From Prosapia bicincta (taxonomy: Eukaryota > Arthropoda > Insecta > Hemiptera > Cercopidae), in NCBI GenBank assembly GCA_036971475.1, contig JBAIZL010000008.1, forward strand, positions 27,031,982-27,095,981: 64,000 bases of DNA, written 5' to 3'. The notes beneath the pieces were generated by a model that ran no database searches, was not told where the DNA came from, and saw only the letters and a program-made list of their open reading frames with translations. The stretch's first letter is position 1, and each line of letters opens with the position of its first letter. Below, piece after piece: positions 47,697 through 61,659 of the stretch. Both the position numbers and the translations under genes were made by a program.

Positions 47697-49399
47697 CTGA
47701 CATTTTACATATTCGATTTACTCATATGTTTGTGATTCTCAAACTATTTCAAATAAAACATTTTTTATATCAGTATTATTTCAAAATAAAATTTATATGT
47801 TAATTTTCATACGGTATTTTGAATTATAAGTTTTAAAAATCCCACTGTAAATAAAAATATTTTAGTATATAATAGTTTCATAGTACAAAATGTATATAAA
47901 TAGCGTTCCATTGCTTTGTAGAAATGTGAAGAAGATATGGAGAGTTAGATAAAGATATGGATTTCTTTGGGTATAAGAGATATGCTACAGGATAATCATT
48001 GCTCGAATGTGGAAGACTGCGTCGGGCTTTTCTTTAAAGCCATTTCAGGTCATTCATATACTTAAAAATAATAATAATTTTTTATGAGTTTTAAATTTCT
48101 TGTCATTTTAAAGTATTACTTAATGTATGCATGTATTATAACACTGCTTATGATTTATATGAACGAAAAAGACTTAATATAAGTTTGAGTGTGAAATTTT
48201 AATACTTGAGGCATAAGTGTACTTATTCATCATTTTCATCTTTTTTTATATCCATGTAAATTGTAATAATACCTATTTATTAAAATAAATTTATTTTTCT
48301 GTTATATTTTATGATTAATTTTTAGGTTTGTGTATATATAAAACTGTAATTTGACACTAATTATTATAATATAACTGTTTCTTTATAGTCTATATTATTA
48401 ATTTTAAAATAATGGAAGCTGTATCTGTAATAATAATAAAGGTTGTTTGACACACAAGAAAGATTATGCTATCTGACTGAGAAAGAACTGAATTTGCTAC
48501 TTGGCCTTAAATTTTATTTTGCCAATTTATGCATCTGGGCGATGACCAGGAATTGACGAAGTTTGGTCTGCCAATAGAAATTATATTACATTAACATAGT
48601 ATTTTTGTACTATACATTTTAAATTCAGTTTTAGATTATACTGTCTGTTTCACTGTTCAAAATTGGTGCTGATATTCACCCTTTGCTTACCAACTACAAA
48701 ACTGTCTTGTCCCCACAAAATATGTTTAGTAGACATACAGATGTTTAAAAAAAATTGATTTCCGTTGTTTCTTCAAGAAACTACATTATTTTTTTGCTGA
48801 ATGTCTACTCTGCTTGACCATTGTTAATTGTTATCACCTCCATGCTTCAGGTAAGCATGTGCAGCATTTCTTTCATGTTCAAGTAATTGTTTTTTAGCAC
48901 ACAATTCAGTCACAATGTACATTAATCCTAGAGGGGTTAAAGTAAAAAATAAATAAGACTATGTGATATTTTGAAAACATCACAACCCTCTGGTTAGTAG
49001 GGGAAAGATGATTATTCCTTTTTCTTAGTCAGGTAGTAAAATCCTAAATATTTATACAGAAAAATTTGAAAGTATTGTTTGTAAATATGTGAAGTTTAAA
49101 GTTATAATATGTGAATTTAAATTATATGTTGCATACATACATTTATCATATTGAAATATTGTATAAACTGTTATGTGTTGTATTTAGAAAGTAAGGATAC
49201 AATGGTTGATAAACATATGAAATCATGTTTATTTTGACTAAAGGTATATAAGATTTTATTTCTAAATATAATTATCTTTTCACCATCAATACCCTATAAA
49301 ATTAGTTTTTACATTTTGTGCATGTGGAAACATTTTTTTTAAAATTCAGTGGTAAAAAAATGTTTTGCTGTCTTATGTAACTCATTGTTAAGAAACTGT
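47697..49399. other. Gene-free AT-rich stretch
   Basis: No coding region, repeat or transposon terminus was recognised. Confidence 0.4.
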
Positions 49400-49620
49400 T
49401 CTCTCTTCATCATCATCACAGGAGGACTTTCCATTGAAATGTTTTAGTTGTGTTACCAAGTGGTTTTTATATCCAGTAAGATAAGGCACAACATCCTTAA
49501 GTTCACGCAGAGTCTAAACTGTGTGGGAATGTGCATTTTTATGCAGCAACCAGTTTTCCTTGGCTATCCTGAATGGTTCTTGAACACTTTACAATGAACT
49601 GTTTTATTTATTGTTTCACC
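49400..49620 (-). pseudogene. Possible mariner transposase scrap
   Basis: The minus strand reads ENWLLHKNAHSHTV, a likely decayed form of the mariner NWLLHHDNAPAHTA motif, and then LTGYKNHLV and FNGKSSCDDDEE, which resemble the FGPLKKHL...SDEE end. One stop lies between. Short and decayed. Confidence 0.4.
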
Positions 49621-49876
49621 CTTTGGTGAAAATTGAACAATAAATTATCTCTTTCTGACTTTAAAAACAAACTCTAATTTTTGTGTAAAACATTCTTTAA
49701 ATCTTTGAAGCACAAAGAATGCATGTTACATTAATCTTTTTGACTCAGAGATTTTGTTGTCATCTTCTATAACCATAAAATCAACAAAAAAATAATTTTC
49801 AGAAAAGCTAACATATCCAAATAGATTAAATGACTGAACAATTAATCAATGTTCATACATACATACACACACAGAG

Positions 49877-51960
49877 AGTCGCACTTTGTTATAACGTCCT
49901 CTAATATAATGGTCATCTTCGCTGTAACGTCAGTTTTTTTGGTAGTCCCATCATTATACAATGCAATTCCCTTATGGAAAAACTCTGTTTTTGCTTCAAG
50001 AAAATTATTTAAATTTCGGATCTAGCGTCAAAGGGTGGCATATAAAATTCTTGTTTTGAAATGAAAATATAAGGCAGAAATATCTATTACAGTATAGTAT
50101 TTCTATTGTTCTTGCTCCAAGAATTGAGTACAATAGGTAATGCTGCCACCACAGACGGGTTTCTTAGAAATGAACAGAACTCGCATAGCAGGCCTACTGC
50201 AGATTTCTTAGAAAGGTTCAGCAGCTGCATGTAGCGTTAGAAATCCATAACAGAAGTTGTTTAGTTACTCAGTTCGCTATCGTATCTCATACTGTACAGA
50301 CAAAATTCTTCCATCAGTTTGTTCACACTGTAACGTTTAAATAGCATACAGTTATAGTAATCGAGTTTTGTAAAAATTGTTATCTACTGTTAATACGTGA
50401 CAATACAGTATGGACACATATATATTGCTAAGAAAAAAGTGCATGAAAGAGGGAAGATGAAGGTTGTCATGTGTAGAAAATTTGGGTTAGTTAATTTGAC
50501 AGTGGATGCAATTTTAAAAAATAAGGCCAAAATTAAAAAAAAAACTTGAAGAAAGTGGACAGAATGTAAAGAAAGTTCGGAAATGTGAAAAAACTGATAC
50601 TGATGACAGTTTTACAATGGTTCAAGCAGAGCAGAACTTTGAATTTGCCAGTAAGTAGGCCATTGATGAAAGCAAAAGCTGAAGAATTTGGTTAACTGTT
50701 TGGTACTGAATTTGTTTGTTCAAATGGATGGTTTAACAGTTTTAAAGCTCAAGATTCTATTTCCTTCAGTAAAATTAGAGGTCAAGCTAAAAGTGTTGAT
50801 ACAGCAGTAACTGAAAATTGGATACAAAACACTTGGCTAGGAATTAGAAAAATGTACCGAGATGACGACATAACTAATGAGGATGAAACTGGTATTTTTT
50901 ACAGACTAACACCAGATAAAACTCTAAAATTCAAGAACGAAAATTGTGTCGGCAGCAAGTTTACTAAAGATCGTGAAATGGCTTCAGTTTTTTCCTAACA
51001 TGACAGGTTCGGAAAAAAGGAATCTTCTTGTTATTGGTAAAGTATCCACCCTAAGTGTTTTAAAAATGTGAACAAACTTTCTGTGTACTATTCCGCCAAC
51101 AAAAAATGCTGAATGTCTTCTTGCATCTGAAGAGAAATTGTGAAAATGAGATAAAGAACTTTTAGCAAAAAAAAAGAAACATTCTTCTATTAGTTGACAA
51201 AAGTCCAGGATCAGGAAGTCTAAAAACTGTACGAGGCATGGAAAAGTGTAGCATAGCAAACAATAGCTAATTGTTATAGGAAAGCAAAGTTAACTAATAA
51301 TAACGAGTTTAATGGCGACAATGAAAACGATGAAGACAACACACCTCTCTTACTGTTGATATAACAATTCTCTATGATTGATGAGTTTGAAAGTGAACTT
51401 AGTATATATGAAACAGTGGAAATATTTGAAATTCTTAACGATTCACAGATCGTAAAAAGTATTAAAAACCCTGAGAAGAAGATGATAGTGATGAGGAATT
51501 ATTAGAACTGGACAAAGTATCTAGCACTGTGTGTCCTATGGTGCAGGAGGCGTCAATAGTGACAATTTTATCACGATTTTACTGTTACAGAGAGATCTGT
51601 CGAAATTTTGATGGGAGTAGATAATATCTACAAGGTGACAGAAAATTTATTTTACGGCACATAGAGTGCAGAAGTAAATTACAGATGTCTTTTAATAATA
51701 TGTGTAAGTAAAATCTTTACAAAGTAATTGCAAAACAAATTTACTGTAGTCCTAATGCCAACGGAATAGTTTTAAATTAACACCTATTTGTGCATTCTGT
51801 GTACATATTTTGAAATGTTTTATTAGGTTACATTTTGAAACAAAACCTATTTATTGAATCTACCTTTTTATAACCCTTGCAATAATGTGTTTAACTATCT
51901 ATGGGTTATATGCTATTTATAGCATTACCTCTGCACAAGACTGAGATATAACGTTGAAAA
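49877..51960 (+). pseudogene. Tigger/jerky-type transposase remnant
   Basis: Plus-strand blocks read KEGRMKVVMCRKFG and VDAILKNKAKIKKKLEES (about 50440-50545), FVCSNGWFNSFKAQDSISF (about 50716-50766), NEDETGIFYRLTPDKTLKFK (50876-50935, first DDE Asp) and LLLVDKSPGSGS (about 51185). The order is that of Tigger transposases. Many stops. Termini are approximate: CGCACTTTGTTATAACGTCC near 49888 on the left and GATATAACGTT near 51945 on the right. Confidence 0.65.
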
Positions 51961-52690
51961 AATATAAAAACTCTTCAATTTGAACTAAAGTTTTCAACCC
52001 AAAAGCTTCCCTTGCTGTAGTATCACCCCAGCTGCCCTCATTTCCCATTGTCTCTTGACATGTGATTTAATTGATTTTGAAATCTCTAACACTGCTAACA
52101 ACTCGTGACTAAAAGTTCCATTATAATTGGAAATCAGTCAAATATATGCGAAAAATAATAAAAAACCCACAAGTGTAGGCTAAAACAACTGATTTTATAT
52201 TTTTCGAGCAAGCATTTTTCATAACTAAAATTAATTTATAACCATAGCAGTGTGCATATATAGCATTCAGAAATTTAGATTTTAACAAAGTTTGAGCACC
52301 TCCCTAAATACCACTCATTACAGCCGCACCATCATTTGCCTGAACAATAACAGTTTAAAAACATTAGCTGTGCGACTGTGACATCTACAAAGCTAACAAA
52401 ACTCTCTACTCATTTACAGTCTTTGATGAAACGCAAAATAATTAAGAATTGGCTCACACAGGATACATCAGATGTTTCATCAGCTTGAACAGAAACAAAA
52501 TTTCCATTCTTTAGATCGCACATATAGATGTTATACATACATTTAAAAAGTTTATTTAGTGTTGTATGAGATGTGTATTAAAAGGTAAGAAACTTGTTAG
52601 ATGATCTTCTTCATTATCCATATTACCTATCATTGACGGCTAATCTAAGAAGTTACCTAGAGTTTAAGATTTTTATAAACTGAAGTGACA
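51960..52690 (-). pseudogene. hAT transposase remnant (DUF4371-type)
   Basis: The minus strand reads MIGNMDNEEDHLTSFLPFNT, DLKNGNFVSVQADETSDVSC then VSQFLIILRFIKD, and further on an MSG-like and MYMHTAMVIN segment. These match the hAT motif DETSDxSxxEQ...LRY followed by GxxxDGAAVMSG and YxHCxxHxLNL. Stops break every frame. It is unrelated by position to the hAT fragment at 1155. Confidence 0.6.
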
Positions 52691-53242
52691 GTAATCAACT
52701 TGTGCATTAAATAAAAAAATTAATACATTTAGTTGGTTTTGCTCATGTTTTGGGTCACTGTATAAGTTACTTTTTTTTAACCAATGCCTATTACTTGTTT
52801 AGATTGGCGGTAAAAAAATATATCATGTTTATTAATTTTGTATTATTAGTAGAGAATTTTAGTACCTGAGGATGTATTTTATATTTTGATCGAGCTAAAT
52901 TCCTGCCACATGTGGGGGAAAATAAGTATTTGTAAGTACAACTACGACAGGTACTCTTCATTAATCTTAGAACCAGTCAAAATGCAAGGCTCTACACTTG
53001 TTTTAATAGCAATTAAAATAACCATACCGTTAATGTTTTACCTAAATACATAAAAAGTTTGATCTAATTCAGAAAACTTTACATGACACTATACAAGTTT
53101 GAAACATATTTTTTCTGTAAAATACAAGTTCACACAAACTTTAAACTTTGCAAGTTTGTTTAAATAAACCTGCATTAAAGTTAGTACATATATAATTTTG
53201 ATGTACTCTTGAACTTTCTAGTCCATTACGTTCGGTGAATCT

Positions 53243-53318
53243 TAATTAATCACTTTAATATTAGTTTATGACTATCCGAATGTTCGGATACATACACTAA
53301 TGTTAAAGTGATTAATTT
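53243..53318. repeat. 76-bp hairpin
   Basis: Arms AATTAATCACTTTAATATTA and TAATGTTAAAGTGATTAATT (near-inverse) meet at TATCCGAATGTTCGGATA. There is no coding potential and it is not obviously linked to a transposon. Confidence 0.85.
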
Positions 53319-53440
53319 TTTTATATACTAAATACTGAAATTATGTGCTATAACTAATTTTCTATAAAAAATATTAAATTTAGAAAATTATACTTAAAAA
53401 ACATTGTTTCTAGAACTGAAATATTCCATATGTTTATTAA

Positions 53441-53550
53441 TGTGTCATTCATCTAACACACTGAACTGTTCTGCAAGTCTATGCCAAAGGGTTAATGTGT
53501 CATTCATCTAACACACTGAACTGTTCTACAAGTCTATGCCAAAGGGTTAA
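53441..53550. repeat. Two-copy tandem duplication, 55-bp unit
   Basis: Units starting TGTGTCATTCATCTAACACA at 53441 and 53496 differ at one position (TTCTGCAAG versus TTCTACAAG). Confidence 0.93.
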
Positions 53551-55829
53551 TGATATTAAAGGAAAAGTTCAAATGAATTTTTAAAAGGAATTAACTGATT
53601 ATATAGAAATATATTTATTAACACATCAATAACTTTCACTTGAATAAAACACTTTTGTTAAAATTAAGAGATTTTTTTATATCAAAACAATATTAATTAA
53701 GCACAAATACATACAATTTTTTTTAAATTGTGTAAAAAATACATTTGTTATGAGATCTCCCTTGTTTAAATCTTACAAACAAACTATTAGACTACCTGTT
53801 TGAGCACAGCCTTTTGAATATTATTGCTAAATAAAATATAATGAATTTTCAAATACTTAGGTTATTTTAATAAGTATTCCCTGTTATATTTAAAAGGTAT
53901 TTGGTTTACACACTATGCTTACCATTCCAAAACAATATTACAAATAATTTCATTAAAAAAAATAAACCACAGATTAAATATATTAAAATCATCTGATAAT
54001 TTATAAGAAATAATAGCTTAAATTGGTGGGGTCTTAGTAGGAAGATTGTTGTTGACCTCATTCATTAGCTGCCATTTCAGTCATGAAAACAGATGACACA
54101 ATTTAAATTTCACCATATACCATCTTTAAAACAATGTTTCCCTAGCACACTCAGAGAAGATTTAGTAAACATTGTAATGTTGTTTACATAGGTTCTATGA
54201 CTTTTGTAACAAAATTTATTGAGGTGAAGAATATCTAGACTTTTATAGGTAATGCTAACATCTAGAATATGAAATAATAAAAAAAAAGGTACCTGATGGA
54301 ACTTTGCTTAAAGTTCTGTAAAATCTGTATTAAAGGTCTTTTTAAAAGTAATGTCTTAATTTTCATAATAGTTCAAAAAAATTTTAAGAAATAGAAATAT
54401 TCTTCCCAAATATTAAATTTTTTTTAAAATTCTGAATAATACATAGATTTAAGATCAGCATCATCAATCTTCAAGTCTATTAGTAGTTGAAACAAGGGCA
54501 GCTAGATGTTACTGTGGGGATGATAACATATCCTCAATTTTTTTTTTTTTTAATGTCTGGGTAGCACTATATCCTTGTAAAGTGGAATAAAAGCATATTT
54601 AATAAACTGCTAATTTTACTTCAATAAACGTTAGCAGTGGTTTGTGGGACTCACAGTATGATGGCCATTGATGAAATCAATTTTCAAAACCTATATAAAT
54701 TTGAAAAATCCCATTTTTTCAATTTGAAATATCAAAAAAATCAACACACTTCAAAACTATGTCGAAAAATTTTACGGTACATCTGAGTTATTTTGAAATG
54801 CTTCTCATCTTAAAAAAGCTTTTACCTTTGATACACCAAGAATTTTTAAGTTTATAAAACATTTTAAATTGTGTTTAAAGACTTAAAAATGTAAGCTACT
54901 TCTATGACTTATTATTACTAATGTCTCTGCTTATTAACATTAGAAAAGCAGTAATGTTAGCTTTACTATGAGGGAACTTTGAACCAGAAGCCCTAATATA
55001 CAACAAACAGGTCTTGGATTGTATTTTATTGACCCTAATGCTTGTTAAATTTTCTACAATTATCATAGATTCTTCACTTTTATTTCTTCAATATCTTCAA
55101 AAGTAAATATTCCACAAAGCCATGGAATTATCAGTACTGCTTCCATAAGCCAAGAAAAATCCTGCAGTATTAATCTAATAAAAAGTCAACAGCTTCATTA
55201 TTATTCATTACCTCTGTATAGTAAAAATTTCCAAATGTTAACTCAATATTTCCTATTATGAGACTAACAGACAATTACAATAAATAATACTTACAAGATG
55301 ATAAAGTAAAAGAGTGGTTTGCTATTCCATGATGTATGTTTGGTATTAAAAATACATTAATACTGACCTTTATTGCTTAACATATATACTTTTTAAAATA
55401 TACTGCACCAAGTTTTTTTTTATGTATCTGATAACAAATTGTAATTAATTTATATGCTTGTTTATTATATTTTTACAGTAATATCTCTGTATAATGATTC
55501 TTCCTATAAAGATAACTCCTCTGAAACAATGAATTCATTAACAGTTATTTGGTTTTCCATAACATTAATGTACTTAATCTTTTTCTATATTGATATTAAT
55601 CGTTTTTCAAAACGTTATTTAGCGCTAGAAGGAATGCTACTTGCCTAGCAAGGTCATTGCTATGAGTGTTGTCTTGATTTTAAAGTATGAAGCTGTTTTC
55701 ATACAATAGTCTTGGTAGTTTCCTTGTACATGAACATTCAACATGTTTTAAAAAATGTTTGTCTGTCAGTTACAAAGCACATAAGTCTGTTTGGATAACT
55801 TCATAGGTTTTTTAAAAAACAAATCTGAA
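53551..55829. other. Gene-free AT-rich stretch
   Basis: No coding region or element terminus could be supported. Part of it may be the eroded 5' portion of the Tigger remnant that begins near 55830. Confidence 0.35.
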
Positions 55830-56570
55830 AATGAGATGCTGAGCTTAAAGGAAAGAATATTGAGCTTCTAGTTGATAACAGCCCTGCACATCCAATAATC
55901 ACTGATATTAAAAACATAAAGCTTTGTTTCTTACCTTAAAAGCAATCTTTTCAAATAATGAATCGGAGTGAAATCAAGAACTTAAAAAGTTACTACTATA
56001 TGAGGAGGCTTTTAATAGAAGTGGTAAAATTGAATGTAAACTTTAAACTTAACATTCTCAATGCTGTACATGATTTGCAAATCCTGGGAAGAGGTATCAG
56101 ACAAAACAATTAGATACTCCTTGAAGCAAGCAGGATGGCTGGAAGATGAAGGTTCGTCTGTCGTTAAAAATTACTTGCCTTAGTTGTTTTGGCCATATAG
56201 TTTGAACTTTCTGTCACTCATGGATTGGAGGAGTTGCAAAATTTTGTAAATATTGATGACCTTGAGGCTATAAAGAGTTTTAGACAAGGAGATTTTAAGC
56301 TCAGATCATGTAGAAGAAGACAACATCAGTATCACAGAACTTGAACAAGAAAAAGCCTGTGATACCAAACAGGCTTTAGAGTCAGCTAAACTACTGCAAA
56401 GATTTTTCATGTACCATGAAACTGGCATGGTGGTATCACAACTACAAGACCAAGTAACGGTAATTCTTCGGAAGGCAAATAATAAGAGATCAAGGATGAC
56501 AGACTTTCCATTAGTATAATAAAACAAATTGTACTTTAGTGAAATAGTTTTAAAAAATAACATTTAAATC
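55830..56570 (+). pseudogene. Tigger transposase C-terminal remnant
   Basis: The plus strand reads ELLVDNSPAHPIITDIKNIK (about 55863-55922, second DDE motif), then VIKNLKSYY-like and RRLLIEVVKLNVNF, and near the end LESAKLLQRFFMYHETGMVV and LRKANNKRSRMTDFPL (about 56372-56514). The order is the C-terminal half of a Tigger transposase, broken by shifts. Confidence 0.7.
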
Positions 56571-57544
56571 TTGATATATAAAATAACATGTTAAAAAATT
56601 ATTTAAATAATATTAAAAAAATGTTACTTTCTCCCTATATTACGACGAACATTTCCAGCCCCCTAGCTATTGTTAAAAAGAGAAATTAGCTTATTTTATT
56701 ATAACTATCATGCGACTAGGTACACATTTTTTCAGTTCTATAATACTTATAAGTAAAAATTACTCATAATGAAAATACAAAAGTATAATTATAGTAATAC
56801 CTCGTAATGCTCTAGAGATACATTCCACAGCCATAGAGCGCTAAAAAAAACCAGTGCTGCATGGGATTGAATACATCGAGCTGCCTCGATGAAAACATGG
56901 ATTTGATAAGTACTAATAAAAATATGTATGTAATATTTGTCCTAAGTGTTTTTCTTGTTTAAATATTTGATATCTAGAATGAGTAACTTTAATGACCGAC
57001 CAACTTGTGGTTATCCTCATATATGCTTTAATCTAAAATTTTTTTTGAAGTGCCCTGATGGTGACAGTTGTTACATTTAATAAACTGTCTATCTCAACAT
57101 AACATTTTCCCACTTCTAGCCTACTCTTAACATTGTAATTTCACATATAAACCTAAATTATTCCTTTGATACGAAACTGATTTAGTAAACTTTAACAAAA
57201 TAGACAGGCGATGTTCCCACAGTTGTTTGCTAAACAAGATGGAGACTGAATGACTTGTCAACGTGGTTTCAGATGACAGAATAACATAAACATAGTAGGG
57301 AATGTACCGTTCAGAGAAATTCTTGAACAAGTATGTTTACAAAGGCGTCTAGTGCATGCCTTTGCAATAACAATCCCCTCCTCCAATACCGTAGCAACCT
57401 TACACATGGACTGTGCTCAATTTGTGTACGAGCTCCTGTTCTTAGTGATTTACTGTAGTTCTGGTTTACAGTACTTTATACTTTACTGTATCTTTTTACA
57501 ACACTGGTGATAGTTTCACAACATAAAATTATTGTACTGTATTT

Positions 57545-58030
57545 TTGAAATTTCAGTAATGGCTCCTCGCAAATGTATGATCCTACGTGAAAAAAGTAAA
57601 TGTAATTCATTATGCTGACAGTGAAAAATGTGGTGTTAAGAAAATTGCAGAGCATTTTAAGATAGGTAAAATGAGTGGAAATAATAAAAACAGAGAATGA
57701 TTTTAAAGCAATTTAGTGAAAACGGAAACCAAAGCGTGCAAAGAAACTTTGCTGGATATGGACCAGGTACGACAGTAGTTAAGTAGTTTTTTAGTTTCAA
57801 AAGGTTAGAGCTCAAAAAATTCCAACTTCTGGGCCTATGATCCAAACAAAAGCCTTAGAAGTTATGAGTGAATTCGGGATAGACGATTTCAAGGCATCTA
57901 ATGGATGGCTCGAAAAATTCTGTACACAATATATGATTTCTTTTAAAACAATTTTGGGTGAAAGTGCTTTGGTAGATAGAAATACAGTGAATGAATGAAA
58001 AAACAAATTGCCAGAAAATATCAAATCATA
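57545..58030 (+). pseudogene. Tigger transposase N-terminal remnant
   Basis: The plus strand reads REKVNVIHYADSEKCGVKKI then AEHFKIGK (about 57585-57668, psq-type HTH), and MIQTKALEVMSEFGIDDFKA then SNGWLEKFC (about 57838-57920, CENP-B HTH). It stops before the DDE domain. It lies downstream of a C-terminal Tigger remnant, so the two are separate copies or a rearranged one. Confidence 0.7.
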
Positions 58031-60991
58031 TGCACATATAATCATTTTTGAAATTCAGCTTCTCCTAAACAACCCTCCCCTAAACGGACACCTCTCATGG
58101 GCGGACAAAATATCGAGAACAGTGTGTGTGTGTGTTTACCAAAATTACAGTTTATTAGCTTTCCTAATATGGGAGTTCTTTCTGCCCCCTTGTATAATTT
58201 TCTCAATTAAAAAAAAATATATATATACCATGACTTAGCAAGATAAACCTTATTTAATCCTTATTTTAACCTTATTTGATTACTTTACTTGGTGATGATC
58301 AATATTTTTATTTTTGTTTTTGTGAGATGGTATTTAAATTATAGGCTACATTTATTTATCTCATAAAGCATAGTTCTGTTTTGATGGTTACATAAATAAT
58401 CAAAACAGTATGATCTGTTATGCTAAAAATCAACATATATAAAAAGCAGTTGCATCTTCAGATTTGATAGCATGCTAATAACTGTATATGTTAAAAAATG
58501 TAGAACAATGAATGGATTTGATTTTAAAAAATCTAATGATTTACGGAAGATAATTATAGTTCATATTAACTTCCTTTTTTTACATTTTACTAACTACATT
58601 TTTGTTTTCTATTACAAAAAATTTTGTATATCAGAACAAACAGATTTGATAAATGGAAATAATTAACTGCTTGGAAGGTTAACAAATGCAAAGATAATGA
58701 GAATTTTCATAAACATTTTTAAAGTAAGAGTTTGTTAAACAGTTTTATTTGTCTAAAAAGAGTAGTTTTTACATTCAAATTGGAAACAATTCAAATTCGA
58801 TTAAAACAATTAATAAGTATGTATATTAGTTAACGCTTTATTTGGGTAGTAAACACAAAGTTTAAAAATATATTAGATAAGATATTATATTTAATCTAAG
58901 TACACATACACATGTGTGAGGGTTTAGAAAACTACAGAAAGCTATTCTATAATATTTAAATATTGTTTGTAGAGCACATCATGCTTTCTTGTGTTGCAAA
59001 TGAAAAAAGTACATAGTTAGATTAAAATTTTAAAAAGCCTTGGAAAAAAAGTATTACAAATCCAATACATAAAAAGTGTAGCCAAAAACGTTTCTATGTA
59101 TGAATGTCAAGAAGTGAAATTTTAATGTCTATTTTTTATGCATAAAGGACCAAATGTTTACAAATATTCAAAAAATTTATTTTATAAAAAAAAGTTTAAT
59201 ATTTTATTTTATGGTTTGATATTATTTTGCTTGTATATTATGAAAGGTCATTGGAAAAAAATGCCGGAATTTCAAGTAAGCGTAACTAAAACAATTATTA
59301 AAGAAAATTTAATGCTTTTACATAACAATGTACAGGGAAAAGGTTTTTTTTGATACCTTAGTAAGTTTCGAAATGATACATATATTGCCTTGCAGACAGC
59401 TAATTTCATTCAATGTATAAGTGTGTTGGTTAATTTCTTGAATTATTGAAAAAGTAGGCTGACATTTCAAAAATTCACCTTTTGAAGCAAAGCTTCTAAA
59501 CAAACTTATAAAAAACAAATTTTATCGGTTGACAAAGCTATCTGTTGATGATTCAATTAGTTTTGAGAAAAAGGAAACTTTTAAAAAACACCTATATTTT
59601 TATATATACCCAAAAACAGATAACACAGACATATTTTTAGTGCTCAACTTATTCAGTTACATCAAGAGTTTGATGGCCACACAATACCTAATCCACAACC
59701 ATTTGTGGGATTATGATACTATTTAATTGATACATTTTGAGTAGTTCTCAATATGTGTCGTAAGTATATTCTCTACCTGTATTGTAATACACAAACTAGG
59801 TTTTCCTAGTTGGCTACCCTGCCCATAAGCGCGTAATGGGTGCTGTGGCATCCATAATACTGACAGAAAGGTCCAGAAATTCAATTAAATTTGTATGGAA
59901 CTTTCGATATTAGTAACAAAGAACTTGTGTGAGGTAAGATAGTTTTCTCATTTTATAAAAAATTGCAGAAATTTTTACTAAAATACTATTTAAACCCGAG
60001 TATGAATTTAATACAATATTTTTTTGCTTCTATAGTGCCAGATTAACCTAGATAGAAATTACACATTGTACCTAAGCAGCACAAAACATTAAAAGTTTTA
60101 ATTTCTTATTTTTTTTAGCACAAATGTGATGTGCTGCAACATACACGAAAACAAACTTCAACCTATCCATTTTCTAAGATAATAAAATAGAATTTAAGTA
60201 AAATACACATATATAAAATAATTTCTCTATTACCTGTATGAATAACAAATGAAAAACTTGGTATAAAAACAAGAATCAAACACTTCATACTAAAATAGAG
60301 AAAACCACAAAATGATGATTTCTTCCTTTTCTCCCATTGAAATGCACTGCAATAACTAGTGATCTTTCAGTCTTTATTATACAATTGTTAATAATGTTAT
60401 ATGTAAACCCAATACAATACTAAAAATATTGTCTAAAAATATACTGAAGCTCGTAGTGTGGACTAAATTGTATCATTTCTTAAATGTGTTAAACAAAAAT
60501 TATTCTTTTCAAAAACAGTATTTTAACTTGGGTTACAACTTGGAGAGAAGGGGTAGAAAACTTAGATTTAGCTTTTGCAGTCCCTTTACTTTTATGCTGT
60601 GCACGCTTATCTGCTAGGGCTGGTAACTTTTAGAGAAACTGATGTCATTTATTCCAGCATGTTGTTCATTCAAGTCTGATATGTTTTGTTTTGCAGCTGT
60701 GTAATAAATAGACAAAATTTGTTTGAACATGCTTATGAAACAAACAACAAAAATGTATAAGCAGTCTTGGATTAGTGTTTGATTACAATAAATGAATGTA
60801 TATGTAGAACATCAAGATGGTGACCTATCATCCTTTCCTATCAAGTAAAAGATCAGGAATTTCAGAACCACTAATTGCAGCTTACAAGGTAGCGGCAAAC
60901 TAGATTTTTTGATGACTCACATATTTGTAAACATTTTCAACTTAGTTCAAATTATTGTCAAGAGTGTAGCACCAAACGGTAAAAGATTTAA
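58031..60991. other. Gene-free AT-rich stretch
   Basis: Only short chance open frames are present. No domain, splice-bounded exon or repeat terminus was recognised. Confidence 0.4.
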
Positions 60992-61113
60992 TGTCGGGGG
61001 CATCGCCGCAGACGAGTTATAGGCACTTGAAAATCGTGTCGGATGACCCCCGACATACAAGTAAAGTGCAATATACGCTACGCTGGGCTCCCCCGACAGT
61101 CGAGTGCTAAGGG
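60992..61113. mobile_element. GC-rich TTAA-flanked piggyBac-like fragment (122 bp)
   Basis: TTAA lies at 60988-60991 and 61114-61117. The right end read inward is CCCTTAGCACTCGACTGTCG, a piggyBac-like terminus. GTCGGGGG-type words occur three times in both orientations. The patch is strikingly GC-rich for this window. It is likely a miniature or solo-end remnant. Confidence 0.55.
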
Positions 61114-61659
61114 TTAAGACATGACAATTTGCAATGCATTTGTATTTATTAAAAAATTCTATAAGTAAAGAACTGATAAAAGATTAATTTGTTTTAAATA
61201 TTGTAATATCTATTCATTTTGTAATTTTTATAATTTTGAAATATTCTTAACTAAAAATATTTTTATTAATAGTTTTGAGCTGAACAAAAAATATAATTAA
61301 TGAACAAATCATTTCAAACAAAATAGCACTTGTTTCTATTCCAAACCATGATTTTTTAAAATAATTTTCAGACAATAACCATGAATTATTGCTAAGCAAA
61401 ATGCCTCATGAAGGTTAGATGATACTGAAATATCTAATAACTCAAGAATGTGCTAGAAACAAAACAAGTAACAATACATTTCATCACGTTTTAACAGTAC
61501 ACACTGAAACACACATATATGACACTTGTATATACACATTAGTAAAGTATTCCAAGAATAGCAAAACCTGAAATTGTATTTCAATTTATTTCATTTAACA
61601 TTGCTATGTGCCTTAACGATGATCAATATTTAAATGGAATTACATTAAGGATAATTTTT

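Noticed and set aside
50984..51259. Minus-strand open frame of 91 codons
   Set aside because: It is antisense to the Tigger remnant whose plus-strand motifs are clear.
55454..55648. Hydrophobic 64-codon open frame
   Set aside because: No homologous motif, no splice context, and T-rich DNA readily produces such frames.
59138..59726. Several 60-70 codon open frames
   Set aside because: AT-rich composition yields chance Lys/Asn/Phe-rich frames; none shows a domain or exon boundaries.
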